Assembly (NCBI GenBank): GCA_027924645.1
Contig: BSBN01000781.1
Coordinates: 2,728,001 to 2,792,000 of the forward strand
Length of the DNA stretch: 64,000 nucleotides
Direction of reading: 5' to 3'
Origin: Cunninghamia lanceolata
Taxonomy: Eukaryota > Streptophyta > Pinopsida > Cupressales > Cupressaceae
Shown: in pieces, positions 35,331 through 46,976 of the stretch
How the letters are laid out: every line of letters starts with the position of its first letter
Numbering within the stretch: position 1 is the first letter of the stretch
Notes under the pieces: generated by a model
The model's database searches: none
What the model saw: the letters and a program-made list of their open reading frames with translations, nothing else
What the model was told of the DNA's origin: nothing
Program-made: the position numbers and the translations under genes

Positions 35331-35507
35331 ACATTTGGATACATGCATCATGTTTATATCATTTTTGTATACACCATTTTTGACAGCTCGAGATACACAT
35401 TTATGACATCATTGTATACTTGGAGATTATTATTATTTTTTATGATGATCTATATGAGTTTGATGGACTACATGCATGTGTTTTTGATGGATGGATGCCT
35501 TCTATAT
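35331..35507. other. Non-coding DNA of element F before the solo LTR
   Basis: AT-rich 3' end of the antisense gene region, with no coding evidence. The TATAT at 35503-35507 is the left copy of the solo LTR duplication. Confidence 0.5.
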
Positions 35508-36299
35508 TGATGAAGGGGGTAAATCATAAAACACACAATAATAGAAATTGCACACAGAAAATAGAATGATGTTTTATTAATATCAGAAAAATATTACATT
35601 ACAGAAGCTCAAATACAATCAGAGGATGAATCCCCTATAGGCTGCAACACATTACAGCTCCCTCTCTCCAAACTCTGGAATCTTCAGCCTTCTGTTATTC
35701 CCAAATCAACTAGGGTTTCTAATTTCCCACCTTTCTTGACTCTACACCTTCCCCCTTAACTCTACTACCCTAAGGGTTCCCAAAAATGGTTACATATAGC
35801 CCTTTTGGTGACCACCAGCTTAATTTCAAAATTTGAATCTCCCTCCAAAAATAGGTCAACTTCACGGGGCCATAACTTTCAATCCGACTGTTGAATTTTC
35901 ATGTATAATACCTTTTCGGAAAGCTCTTGAAAAGACGATGGAGCCAAAGTAGTACTGATAGGTAGACTACTTGGGTTTCCACCAAATTTCGGGCCCATCT
36001 GGAGCCTCTAAGTGCCTCAAATTTGACTTTGAATATTTCAATAGGATTTTTGGAATTTGAAATTTTAATATCTCACAAATGACAAATGATATTAAAGTGA
36101 TTTCTTCACCATTAGCTTCAATTCACCATTCTGGAGGTCCATGTAAGATTTTGTATCCAACCGTGCACAAATGCAAACTTACTAATAATAGTAACCCTGC
36201 CAAATTTAGCCCTTTATTGAAAAGAAACAACACATTTATTATTATTATTATTTTTGGTTGATGCAAGATTGCTCTTACACCCTGGATGCTCCTGCATCA
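35508..36299 (-). repeat. Solo LTR, TSD TATAT
   Basis: A 792-bp sequence with TGATGAAGG and CCTGCATCA ends, flanked on both sides by TATAT (35503-35507 and 36300-36304). There is no interior domain, primer-binding site or second LTR, so it is a solo LTR left by recombination between two LTRs. Minus orientation is preferred because an AATAAA polyadenylation-type signal lies near its left end on that strand (about 35572). The parent family is not otherwise seen in the window. Confidence 0.85.
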
Positions 36300-37691
36300 T
36301 ATATGATGGATGTTATTGATTATGCTTACATTGTGATGATTCTAATATGTTGATGCTATGATGTACATGAGACTTATAACTATGTGTTATGTTATGTGCA
36401 ATGATTCTATATGCTTATAGTTTATGATGGCCTAATGCATTGTTGATGAGTTTTACATGCAATACTTGATGTTTAAGTTTCTATGTATGATGATGTAATA
36501 TGCAACTGCTATGAAAATGATATCTATGTTTTTCTGAGTTTTTGATGATAAATGTTATGCATGCAATCTATGTGGATAAATGACATCACTATCATGATCT
36601 AAATGCTTAAAACAACTTATGCACTTAAATTATAATGAACTTATGATGGATATGCTTATAAAATGCAAAATGACAATGATGATTTGTTTTTGTTAATGCC
36701 AAGTATACTTAATCATAAATGAAAGAACACTTAGAAGAATTTAGGCAAATGATTTGGATAGATATATAACTTAGAAGAATAACTTGGACAAAATGAAAGA
36801 AATGATTTGGATAAATGGATAATTTGGATGAAATAAACAAAATTGACTTGTATCTTAAAGCACTTGGAAAATGATAATTTATGGAATGCTTATAAATAGA
36901 ATGAAATGCAAACCTATCATGCACAAATGAGGCTTTATCATCTTTTATACAAGTATTTGAAGTACTTTTTCATCATTGAGATTTTAAAATGTTGTAAGAA
37001 AATACAAGCATCTAGGTATAATTAAACCATGATGACCTGAGTATCTCTTACATGGATTTTGATTTAGCAAGTTAATATAAGCATCTAGGCAAAATTGAAC
37101 CTAGATGACCTAAGTATTTATTGCATGTATTAACAGACAAGGATTGCACTCTTTCAAGATAAGACCCATAATGTCCTCAATGATATTTTGTTGATCATGT
37201 CTTTAGATGAGTCGTCACATTACTAAAGATTGATCCACAAACAACAAACAAATGAAAATAATCATGTGCCATCATCACTCCTCTAGTCTTGAACATCCTC
37301 GAGTAGCATATGAAACATGGTAACAAAAATGAAGACCTAAGACTTAAACCCACAACAATAATCAAATCTTCTTGCCACAGATATGTTTTCTTGCCATAAA
37401 AACATATATAATCATCTTGATGGTTTAGGCTCATTGTTGTTTGATATAGGTTAATGTCGTGTGTTAGGTGTTTTGTTGAAAAGGTTTTCTTGTAGTGTAG
37501 CATGTTGTCTAGAGATAGTTTCTTGATCCATTTTGTTATCCTCTGAGATTTTGTGACATTCAAGAATCCAATTCCCAACTAGGTCGAGGATTTTTCCCCC
37601 GATCAAGTAAAGGATCTAGTTATTATGGATGAAACATTTGGATGGAAATGATGCAAAACTTGATATGGCAGGCCCTAAGGGACTGACCTAG
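36300..37691. other. Non-coding 3' region of element F
   Basis: AT-rich DNA with many ATGATG and TTATGCTTA words between the solo LTR and pol. No domain-bearing frame; the minus-strand frame 37195-37578 has no recognisable features. It is part of F's long pol-to-LTR spacer. Confidence 0.45.
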
Positions 37692-37899
37692 TGCCTCAGG
37701 GGCTCATCAATGATGGCCTTGCCTACGTGACGATGTAGAGGCAATGTAGTTCAAGGATGGAGGTTGACCTTGGTGATGGATGAACAAATGGTGTACAAAG
37801 GTTTATGATTTGATGAGGGATATAGATGGATGGGAAGCCTTAGGGGCTCATCAATGATGGCCTTGCCTATGTGATATCTTAGAGGTGATGTAGTTTGAC
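37692..37899. repeat. Direct repeat pair downstream of F pol
   Basis: A phrase containing GGGGCTCATCAATGATGGCC and then TTGCCTA.GTGA occurs at 37692-37754 and again at 37837-37899 in the same orientation, 145 bp apart, with only a few differences. Confidence 0.75.
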
Positions 37900-38166
37900 A
37901 ATGATACTAATGATAGGGTCACAACGGATGACAAGATGGATGAAGGATTGGATGGACAGCCTAATGGGACAAGATGATAAGGGCGAGCGAACAACAAGCC
38001 ATGATAGGTATCCTTATGTGATTTGATTAATGCGGTAAGGAAAGATGAATTGAGGACTAAAATCCTATAAGATGGAGGAAGCAGTTTATCACAAATAGTG
38101 CATGTTTCCAGGTTTTCACTACTTGCTTATATTTTCATGATTTTTTTAAGTTTCTTGCATTGGGGT
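37900..38166. other. Spacer between F pol end and the repeat pair
   Basis: No coding evidence. It follows the end of the integrase on the minus strand. Confidence 0.4.
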
Positions 38167-41100
38167 TTATGTATAAAACTTGCGAAGATGCATACTGTTG
38201 ATGGGTCATCGAACAATTCACCTTTTGATGTTGCTAATTGATAGGCTCCTAATCCATAGACAACAATGATTACATATGGACCAAGCTAGTTGGGTTCAAA
38301 CTTGCCTTTCTTCTCCCTATCCTACTGATTTCTAGGGTTTTCCTTGACCACTAGGTCACCAACTTGAAAGACTCTAGGTTTTACTCTGTGGTTGTAACTT
38401 CTTGACATCCTTTGTTGATAGGCTTTCATATGATTAAAGGCATTGTCTTCTTTCTTCCAGCAGCTCTAACTCCTGAAGTCTAGAAACCTAGTATTCTTCA
38501 TCAGATATTAGGCCTTTTAATGATACTCGCAAGGATGGTAACTCGACTTCAATTGGAAAGATGGCTTTAGAGCCATAGACTAGTGAATATGGTGTTGCAC
38601 CTGTGGGTTTGCGGATACTTTTATGATAGGCCCATAGAGTGGGGTTTCGTTGGATATGCCAATCACGACCGGCATCATTGACAGTCTTCTTTAGGATTTT
38701 CAAGATGGTTTTATTAGATGCCTCCACCTGGCCATTTCCTTGGGGGTAATATGGGGTGGAAAAATGGTGTTGGATATGGAATATGTCATAGAGTTCTTTG
38801 ATATCCTAGTTTTTAAAGGGTCTTCCATTATCAGTGATAATGGATAGGAGAATGCCATAGTGGCAAATGATGTAATTCAGGATGAATGAGGTGATTTGTT
38901 TGCTTGTGACATTGGCTAGGGGTATGACTTCAATCCACTTTGTAAAGTACTCAGTGGCAGTGATTATGAATTAATGGTCATTAGATGATGGGGGATGTAT
39001 TTTTCCCACTAAGTTGAGTCCCCATTGATAGAAAGGCCAAGGAGTTGTCAAAGGCTGCAGCTCTTGTGCCAATGCATGTATTAAGTTCCCATGAATTTGG
39101 CATTTCTTGCACCTTTTCACAAAATGATAGGAGTCCCTTTCCATAGTTGGCCAATAGTATCCCATACACATGAGTTTCTTAGCCAAAGTAGGACCACTAG
39201 AGTGGGTTCCGCATATACCTTCATGAACTTCACTTAGGGCAGTTTGATATTCCTCACTATCGAGACACCTAAGGAGAGTATCATCTAGACCTCAATGATA
39301 TAGGGTGTTAGCGATTATGGTATAATGGGAAGCTTGGAGGATGAAGGTTCTTTTTTGGTTATTACATAGATCAGGTGGTAGGGTGTTCTCTTTTAGATAG
39401 GTATATACTTTTCCATACAAGGGAGAATTAGATCCTACTATGTGGCATATGATGCTGGTTTTAGGGATATCATAGGCAGGATGGGATACTGGCTCCACCA
39501 AGAACTCGTAGCGTGACTGGTTTTCAAGTATATCAAGGAGAGATGCAATGGTTTCCATGGCATCTACTGCTTTGTTCTCCAGTCTGGCTATATGGTCAAA
39601 AGAAATCACAACAAAGTATTCTTTGAAGTCATCTACCATACGCTTGTATGGTATTAACTTCTTGTCCTTGGTTTGATAGTCATCATTCACCTGGTTGATG
39701 ACAAGTTGTGAATCTCCATACACATGAAGTTCTCTAACTTTCCATTCTACTTCCATTTTGATGTCAATGACCAGTGCTTCATATTCTGCCACATTGTTGG
39801 TACATGGAAAGAGTAGTCTGTATGACTTTAGAATTGTGTCTCCATGAGGTGTAACCAACAAGATACTGGCTTTGGACCCATGCTGAGTGTATGATCCATC
39901 AAAATAGAGTTTCCATGCTTGGGTTGTGATGTTAAAGATGGTTTTGTCTAGAAACTTGAAGCTTAATGGATTCTCATCTGTCAATGGTGCATTTGCCAAC
40001 TGATCTGCAATCACCTGACCTTTTATGGTTCGTCTATCTACATACTCGATGTCAAACTCACTGAGTATCATCACCCACTTTGATAACCTACCTGTTAGAG
40101 TAGCCTTGTTGGGTAAGTACTTCAATGGATCTATCTTAGCTACCAATTTGATGGAATGAGTGAGCATATAATTCCTTAGCTTCTGTGATGCAAAAACTAC
40201 TGCAAGACATGCTCATTCTATGGGTGTGTATTGTAGCTCATAGCCTACCAGTGTTTCACTAATGTAGTAAATAGCTTGCTCCTTTCCTTCATAGTTCTGT
40301 TGTGCCAGTAGAGCTCCTAAAGCAGTTGGCGAAGCTAAAATATAAAGTAGAAGTGGTTTGCCCTGGATTGGCAACATCAAGATCAGTGGATTAATTAGAT
40401 ACTCTTTGAGGTGTTGAAAGGCTTGTTCACATGTGTCATCCCATTTGAAAGGAATGTTCTTGTGCAGGAGATGGGTGAATAGATAACATTTGTCGTCCAG
40501 TTGAGAAATAAACCACCAGATGGATTGTAGCTTGCCTTGTAATGACCTTAGTTGACTAAGATTCTTGGGTGGTGGCATGTCCATGATTGTTTTTACTTTG
40601 GCCGGGTCCACCTCAATTCCATTAGCCGGCACTATATATCCAAGAAGTTTGTCAGAAGTGACTCTGAAGACACACTTCTTTGGATTTAAGCATACATTGA
40701 ATTGCTCTAATCTCTAAAAGATTTTGTCTAAGACTTACAGGTGTCCTTCTTTGGTAATTGATTTGCCTAGGATATCATCAACATAATCTTCCATGATGGT
40801 GTGCATCATGTCATGAAATATTGTAGTCATGGCTCTTTGATAAGTTGCCCTTGTATTTTTCAGTCCAAATGGCATGACGTACTAACAATAGGTACCCCAC
40901 AGACATGTGAATGCGGTCTTGTTTTGATCTTCTGGTGCTATTTTGATTTGATTGTAGCTGGAAAATCCATCCATTAGTGACAACATAGTGTGCCCTATTG
41001 TTAGATCTACAATGATGTCGATGTTGGGCAGAGGAAAGTCATCCTTGGGATAAGCCTTGTTCAAATCTCTGAATTCATTACATAGTCTAATCCTTCCATT

Positions 41101-41208
41101 TGGTTTTGAGACAGGTACTATATTGGAAACCCATTCCAGATAATCAATAGCTCTAATAAACCCAACATCTAGCAACTTCTTCAATTCATCTTTGACTAAC
41201 AATGCTAT
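38167..41208 (-). pseudogene. Gypsy Tat pol of element F: RT-RH-aRH-integrase
   Basis: Reads from 41208 leftward. RT: DVGFIRAIDYLEWVSNIVPV, DFPLPNIDIIVD, LSLMDGFSSYNQIKIAPEDQ, active site YVDD at 40774-40785. Ordinary RNase H follows (KPLLLYILASPTALGALLAQ), lacking the usual catalytic Asp after AS. The archaeal-type RNase H (WKLYFDGSYTQHGSKASILL ... NVAEYEALV ... VYGDSQLVINQV, about 39920-39525) comes next. The integrase has a zinc region (HEGICGTH, CKKCQIH), WGLNLVGKI where the first catalytic Asp is Asn, and ITDNGRPF and GQVEASN intact. The frame holds many stops, a frameshift near 38450, another near the C-terminus, and is cut off by copia C. Confidence 0.88.
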
Positions 41209-42572
41209 TCTTGCAAGTATGGCCCTAACCGGTGTTGTCATTGATGTCAACATACTCATGTTGCATTGATGTCAAGGATTGGATGATTTGTATGCTAGGG
41301 ATATTGAGAAAATTAGTCCTATCAGGAACAGAGAAGAACAGTAAAGACAGTGAGGTGAAGATCCCAGCTAAGATGAAGATCAGATGATGCGCATCAAAGG
41401 GTTTGTAGATATGTGTCTTAAGATGATCTAGTAAAGATCTGAGAGGTCCGCATGAAGATTTGAAGAACTTATGACCACTTGAGTAAAACCAGTTCTGGTA
41501 GATGTTTAGAGGTGACAGAGTGACACAGATAGGTCCGGCGAGATTCGGAAATGAAATATCTTGTTCTATAGATTTGGTGGAGTGTTTAGGAAGTCAATGT
41601 GAATTGACAACTCAATTAGTTCATGGTCTGGAGGTCCGCAAGCATCTATTCCAATATGACAATGATGACAAACTGTGTTCTTGAGGTTCCAAATGAAGGA
41701 GAGAATGATTTTAGTAAGCAGAAGTAGTGTGGATGTTCTTGGTGATTCAGGCAAGCTTGTGGAGGTCATTGAGTTGTGTCAAGTTCATGTTGGTGGTCCG
41801 CATTGAAGATTGAGCTCGTAATTGATGAATTACTTCTAGATGATGTTCTTCCTAAGTTTGGCCAACCGGATGAGTTACGCATCTTGCGGATGATCTTGAA
41901 GATGTTCTGTGAAGCATGGCATATTCCTCAAAGAAGATTGAAGTCTCAGATATGTAGCCGACAGTGTGTTGATCTGCATGAAGTCTTTTTATAATTAGTC
42001 ATATGTATTTGCTCTGTAAAGTATGCCAACTTGGATGATTATCCCAAAGTCAAATGTCTTGTATAAATAATAAGTTGTGAAGTCATTTCAAAAGTATCTT
42101 GGTGGAGATGAGAGTGTGGTAGAGAGGAGCAGAGCGAAAGGCAGAGTAGAAGTATTGACCTTAAATAGAACTGACTCAAGCATGGTGAAGATGCTATTCT
42201 TGAGATCAAGTATGTAATATTTATTATTCTGTAGACAGTGTGTCTCCTGTAGGCAGTGGGTCTCTTGTGAGCAGTGTGCTCAGGCAGTGAGCCCTAATCG
42301 GCATGTGCCATTTTGTTCTTCTTATTCTTTTAATAAAGAATACAATCTTGGGTTAGTCATCCCTTGGTTTTTCTCTTAACTGAGTTTTCCATGTTAAAAT
42401 CTTGGTGTCATATGTGTTAATGTGTTTCTGCTCTTGAATTGTTGCATTATGTTTCCATGATTGATTTATTATTATGCTGTTGAATTACAAGAAGGATTTA
42501 AGTGATTAATTGGAAGAAAGTTTTGGACAACTGATTCACCCCCCCTCTCAGTTGTCTATCCTGAATGTAACA
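41209..42572 (+). repeat. 5' LTR of copia element C
   Basis: 1364 bp, TATA box at 42062-42069. It starts TCTTGCAAG (the family TG mutated to TC) and ends TGTAACA. It is about 160 bp longer than the A and B LTRs, mainly from an extra segment around 41895-42030 and changes near 41290, so C represents a variant subfamily. Confidence 0.92.
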
Positions 42573-42574
42573 AT

Positions 42575-42586
42575 TGGTATCAGAGC
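42575..42586 (+). promoter_or_regulatory. Primer-binding site of element C
   Basis: TGGTATCAGAGC, the initiator-Met tRNA complement, two bases after the LTR; intact, unlike in copy B. Confidence 0.9.
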
Positions 42587-42628
42587 TAAGTTCCTCTAAA
42601 AGAGCTTAACCACTTGAGGAGATCCAGG

Positions 42629-45309
42629 ATGTCGTCCTACAAGAAGGATAGTCTAAGGTTTGATGGAACCAATTTCACTCTTTGGAAAAGTTGCATGGAA
42701 TGTCACTTGCAATGTATGGGAATGCAATATTAGATCATGGCTTCAAAGAAGTATGTTCCTCCATAGAATGGTCCATGAACCGTAGATGAAATCAGAGATG
42801 CTGAAAATAATCTGTGGGCTAAAGAAGCTCTTCTAAGTGCCTTATCTGATTCAGAGCTGACAAATGTTATAGATCTAAAGAATGCATTTGAGATTTGGAA
42901 AAAATGGGAACTTCTATGTGAAGGAGACAAGTATGTTAAATGTGTCAAGATACAGAGTCTGAAAGGAAAATTCAAAAACCTGAAGATGAGTGAAGATGAA
43001 AATATCACTACATTTATGCCAAGAGTAAATGAGCTTGTTTGTGGTATTAGATGTGTTGGTGGAGTCTTGGATGAAGATGTGATTGTTGCCAAAGTTCTCG
43101 GATCCCTACCTGCTTCATACAAATACAAGGTTGTTGCTATTGAAGAATTTAGGTCTTTTTCAAATATCACAAGAGATCAATTGGTTGGTAAACTAGTTGC
43201 ATTTGAATTGGCCGAGTTTGGAGATGCACCCCCCAAAACTGAATCTGCTTTTAAAGCTAGTGCCTCTTTAAAAGGAAAAAAAAAGTTTGATCTGGGAGAG
43301 AACTCTTCAAAGAAATTATCATGGTATGAAAAAGCAAGAAAATATCTAGAAGAAGATGAAGCAGAAGCTGCTCAACTTGAAGCCCTTATTGCAAAAAGAT
43401 TGCTAGGAGGATCCAGTAAGTATGAAGGAAAATTGCCCTTTAAATGTTTTAACTGCAATAAGATTGGTCATTTTGCTTCAAGGTGTTCGAAAAGATTTTC
43501 AAGGGCAAATCCAAACATATCAAGATTCCAAAAGAAATGTTACTATGTTCATGAAGATAATGATGAAGGAGTAACAGATGATGAATCAGAGACAGAAAAC
43601 AAATCCAGAAGTGACTGGGTGTTTATTGCCATCAAGGAAGAAGATCCAATGCCCTCTGAATCTGTCAATCATAAAATGGTAGAAAGAGCTTTGGCTGCCC
43701 AAGTTGAAGAAAAGGATGATTGGGTCATTGACAGTGGATGCTCCCACCATATGACAGTTGACAAAAATAAGTTCATAGATTTGGAAAGATATGAAGGAGG
43801 AGTTGTAAAATTTGGTGATAATTCTGCTAGCAAGATTAGAGGTAGAGGAACTATTTCTTTTGATGGAAAGAACAAAACTAGTAATGTACTATATGTTGAA
43901 GGTCTGAAGCACAATCTTCTCAGTGTTGGACAGTTGGTGGACAAAGGCTATGATCTCTAATTCAAAAATGGAAAATATAAGATCTTTGAAAGTTCTGGAA
44001 TAGAGATTGCATCCGGTACTCAAACAAAAGGTAATATCTTCCACTTGGTTGGTACTGGTAAAAGTTGTTTATTTGTTCAAGTTGATCAGAGTTGGTTGTG
44101 GCATAAGAGAATGTGTCATGTGAATTTTGATAATGTCATCAAGATAAGCAACACTCAGGTTGTAAGAGATCTTCCAAGACTGGTGAAACCTACTAATAGT
44201 TTGTGCAAAGAATGTCAGTTGGGTAAGCAAAGCAAAGTCACATTCAAAAGTAAGGAACAATCTTCTACCGGATTATTGGACTTAGTTCATACTGATCTAT
44301 GTGGTCCGACAAGAATCAGGAGTGTGCAAGGTGATAGATACTTCATGTTATTAATTGATGATCACTCCCAGATGATGTGGGTGACTTTTCTGAAAGAGAA
44401 ATTTGAGGCTCTTGAGAAATTCAAAATATTCAAATCTATGGTAGAGAATGAAACTGGACTAAACATAAATGTTTAAGGTCTGATAGAGGTGGAGAATTCA
44501 CATCCAGAGAGTTCATAGAATTCTGTGAGAAACATGGGATAAAAAGACAGTTATCTACTCCAAGGACTCCACAACAGAATGGAGTAGTGGAGAGAAAGAA
44601 CTGGACCATCTAGGAAGCATCTAGAACCATGATGATGGAAGCAAATGTTCCTCAAATCTATTGGAGAGAAGTTGTAAGCACTACTGTCTATACTCTTAAT
44701 CAAGTACAAATCAGAAGCAATACTAGTAAGACCCCTTATGAACTCTGGTTTGACATCACTCCCATTGTGAAGTATTTCAGAGTCTTTGGTAGCAAATGTT
44801 ATATTAAAAGAGATGAAGACAGTGGCAAATTTGATGCCAGAAGTGATGAAGGAATATTCTTGGGTTATTCTACTCAAAGCTAAGCATATCAGTGTTATAA
44901 CAAGAGATTGAGAAAAATTATAAAAAGTGCAAATGTGAAGGTTGATGAAGGTATTGAAAAACTCTCAAGGATTTATGAATATGTGAAGATGATTAGAATG
45001 ATGTTTTGGTCCAAGAAGTCCAAGCCCCTTCTAAAATTTAGATTCAGACTGATCCGGTGAATCAGGAAGAAGAGATAAGTTTGAATGAACCTGTTCAAGA
45101 AATAGAAGTGCAAGAAATTCCCAAAATTCCCAAGTATGTAAGACTGAATCACTCTGAAGATCAGATCATAGGTGATAAAAGAAAAGGTGTTCAAACAAGA
45201 AGAAAGATTGCTCAAGACTCAGAAGAGTATTGTCTAATTTTAAAGATTGAACCAAAGTCAGTGAATGAAGCATGCAATGATGAAAGCTGGACTAAAGCAA
45301 TGGAGGAAG
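42629..45309 (+). pseudogene. Copia gag-protease-integrase frame of element C
   Basis: Starts at ATG 42629 (MSSYKKDSLRFDGTNF). Zinc knuckle CFNCNKIGHFASRC (about 43447-43488), protease WVIDSGCSHHMTVD (about 43720), pre-integrase WHKRMCHVNFD (about 44099) and integrase core through NGVVERKN (about 44579). It is broken by TAG stops near 42731 and 42763, a TAA at 43958 where B has Trp, a one-base deletion near 44470 and another shift before 45057. The frame is interrupted by element D within GGAAG at the start of the RT block (TKAMEE). Confidence 0.9.
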
Positions 45310-46954
45310 TGATAGGGAGGACTCTAGGCTGCCTGCTCTGCATCCTGTAGGTGTACAAGACTGTTTGACAACACTAGCCTTCCTACCAATTCAAAGTGCT
45401 AAAAGACATACTCTTTGCAAAGATGGAAAACTCTACTTCTCTGCTTGGTGTGGGACACATACATTGTCCTCACTGCTTCCAAGGTACTACCTCAATGGCA
45501 CATAACTTTCTGAGCCCGTTGCCCACCCTTCTCACTCTGTTCAAGGGTCTGGGCTGCTTGGTGCTCACTTTCTTTCTCTCTACTTTTCCACCCCTGCAAA
45601 TCTATTTTTCCTACTTGTTTATCTAGCCAGACTCCTCACTGAGCTCGCCTAGAACAAGCATGCATTGCCTCTAACCGGCGATCCGACCACCCCACAAAAG
45701 AAAAACAAACAAAGAGCATGGCTCTGTTTGATGACCTCCATACTGTACAATGGGATTTGAAGAATCATCAAAACAGAGTCATGGCTGGCAAAAGAAAACA
45801 AAATAGCAGAAACAGAAAAGACTAATCTACTTCAGAATGATAAAGTGAAAACAGAACAGAAAATACTAATGATCGAACTGCTGTATTTTATTTCTGTTCA
45901 AAAATTCTGATTACATCAAAATGCTTCACACATCAAAATTTACTTCTTCGATTCTCCTTCTGAACTCCTTACAGAAAGAATGCTACATCTTATGTATTTG
46001 CTCATGTCCATTACAGGACGGTTCAACTTCCATACCGATTGGTATTCCAACTGTCCAGCAATTCGGTTACGCTCTGTCCAACTACCACTTGACAGTTCGC
46101 ATTCATGAGAACTTTTAGTCCCACATGCACCCGTTCAAGTCAGACACTGCAGTTTATATACCTGACGGCTTAGTAAACTATTGTCGGCACTTTTGCCGCC
46201 GACGACCCTTGTCTACCCCCATCGGCACAACCCAAACTATCGGCCAACATTCAACCATGAACTCTGATAGTCCCTTGTCTCACTGATACCAAGTCTTCAC
46301 CCTCCATCGGCATGACCATTGTGCATCAGCCTCAAATCTTTAAGCTACGCCAATAGAAGTCCTCCCACCGATGTCCTAAAGCACCATCGGTGTAACAGCC
46401 CATATCGAACAAGACCTCAAAAGTCACACCGAACCTCAGACTCCCGCCGATGTCATCGAGGTGACTACTCAGCATCGGACAAACCTTCGATACTTATTCT
46501 GATGGCCCTTGTCTCACCGACGCCTACAGAACGCCTTCATCGGAATGACCACAACCATCGGTGAAGCAAACAATACCTACGCCGAAGACCAATGTCTCAC
46601 CGACCATTCTAACCCATCGGCTTGACATACAACATCGGCCAATTCATAACTCCCTTCGCCGATAAACACTCCATCGATCAGACTTTCTCCTTCGGCCTAA
46701 CCTTCATACCTCCTCCCGATATGCATCTCACACCGATAAGTGTCTTCGTTGGCGAGAACTACTTTATCGGTGGGACACTAGCTGTTGATATAGTTTCTCA
46801 ATGCTCAGCCGATGAGCTCTCTCACTCCGATGGACCCAATTTGTAAAAGCATCAACTTCTTCTGCGCCTTCCTAATTCGAAAACAAAAACATCACACCAA
46901 ATATATGCAAAACTATATACACATGGGCTCTAAGCCCTTGGTGCTCCTGCACCA
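45310..46954 (-). repeat. 3' LTR of element D
   Basis: 1645 bp. TATA box TATATAAA on the minus strand at 46153-46160. U3 (46160-46954) is dense in ATCGG/CCGAT words, with several CCGAC cores, unlike anything else in this AT-rich window. Confidence 0.95.
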
Positions 46955-46975
46955 TACTCCCCTGTGCGAAAAGAA
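46955..46975 (-). promoter_or_regulatory. Polypurine tract region of element D
   Basis: On the minus strand ACAGGGGAGTA directly precedes the 3' LTR start TGGTGCAG. It is short and interrupted, but positioned as expected, two bases after the pol stop at 46977. Confidence 0.7.
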
Positions 46976-46976
46976 G

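Larger units (their letters stand above)
31181..41208 (-). mobile_element. Gypsy element F (Tat lineage), 3' part, minus strand
   Basis: A Ty3/gypsy element read right to left: RT, RNase H, archaeal-type RNase H, integrase, then an unusually long 3' region with a plant mobile domain gene on the opposite strand, a polypurine tract and a 3' LTR. The RT plus second RNase H order identifies the Tat group, in which extra antisense ORFs are documented. Its 5' part (gag, protease, RT N-terminus, 5' LTR) lies beyond the window because copia C interrupts it at 41208. A solo LTR (35508-36299) is inserted in its 3' region. The left end (31181) is inferred from TGTA/TACA symmetry only. Confidence 0.85.
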
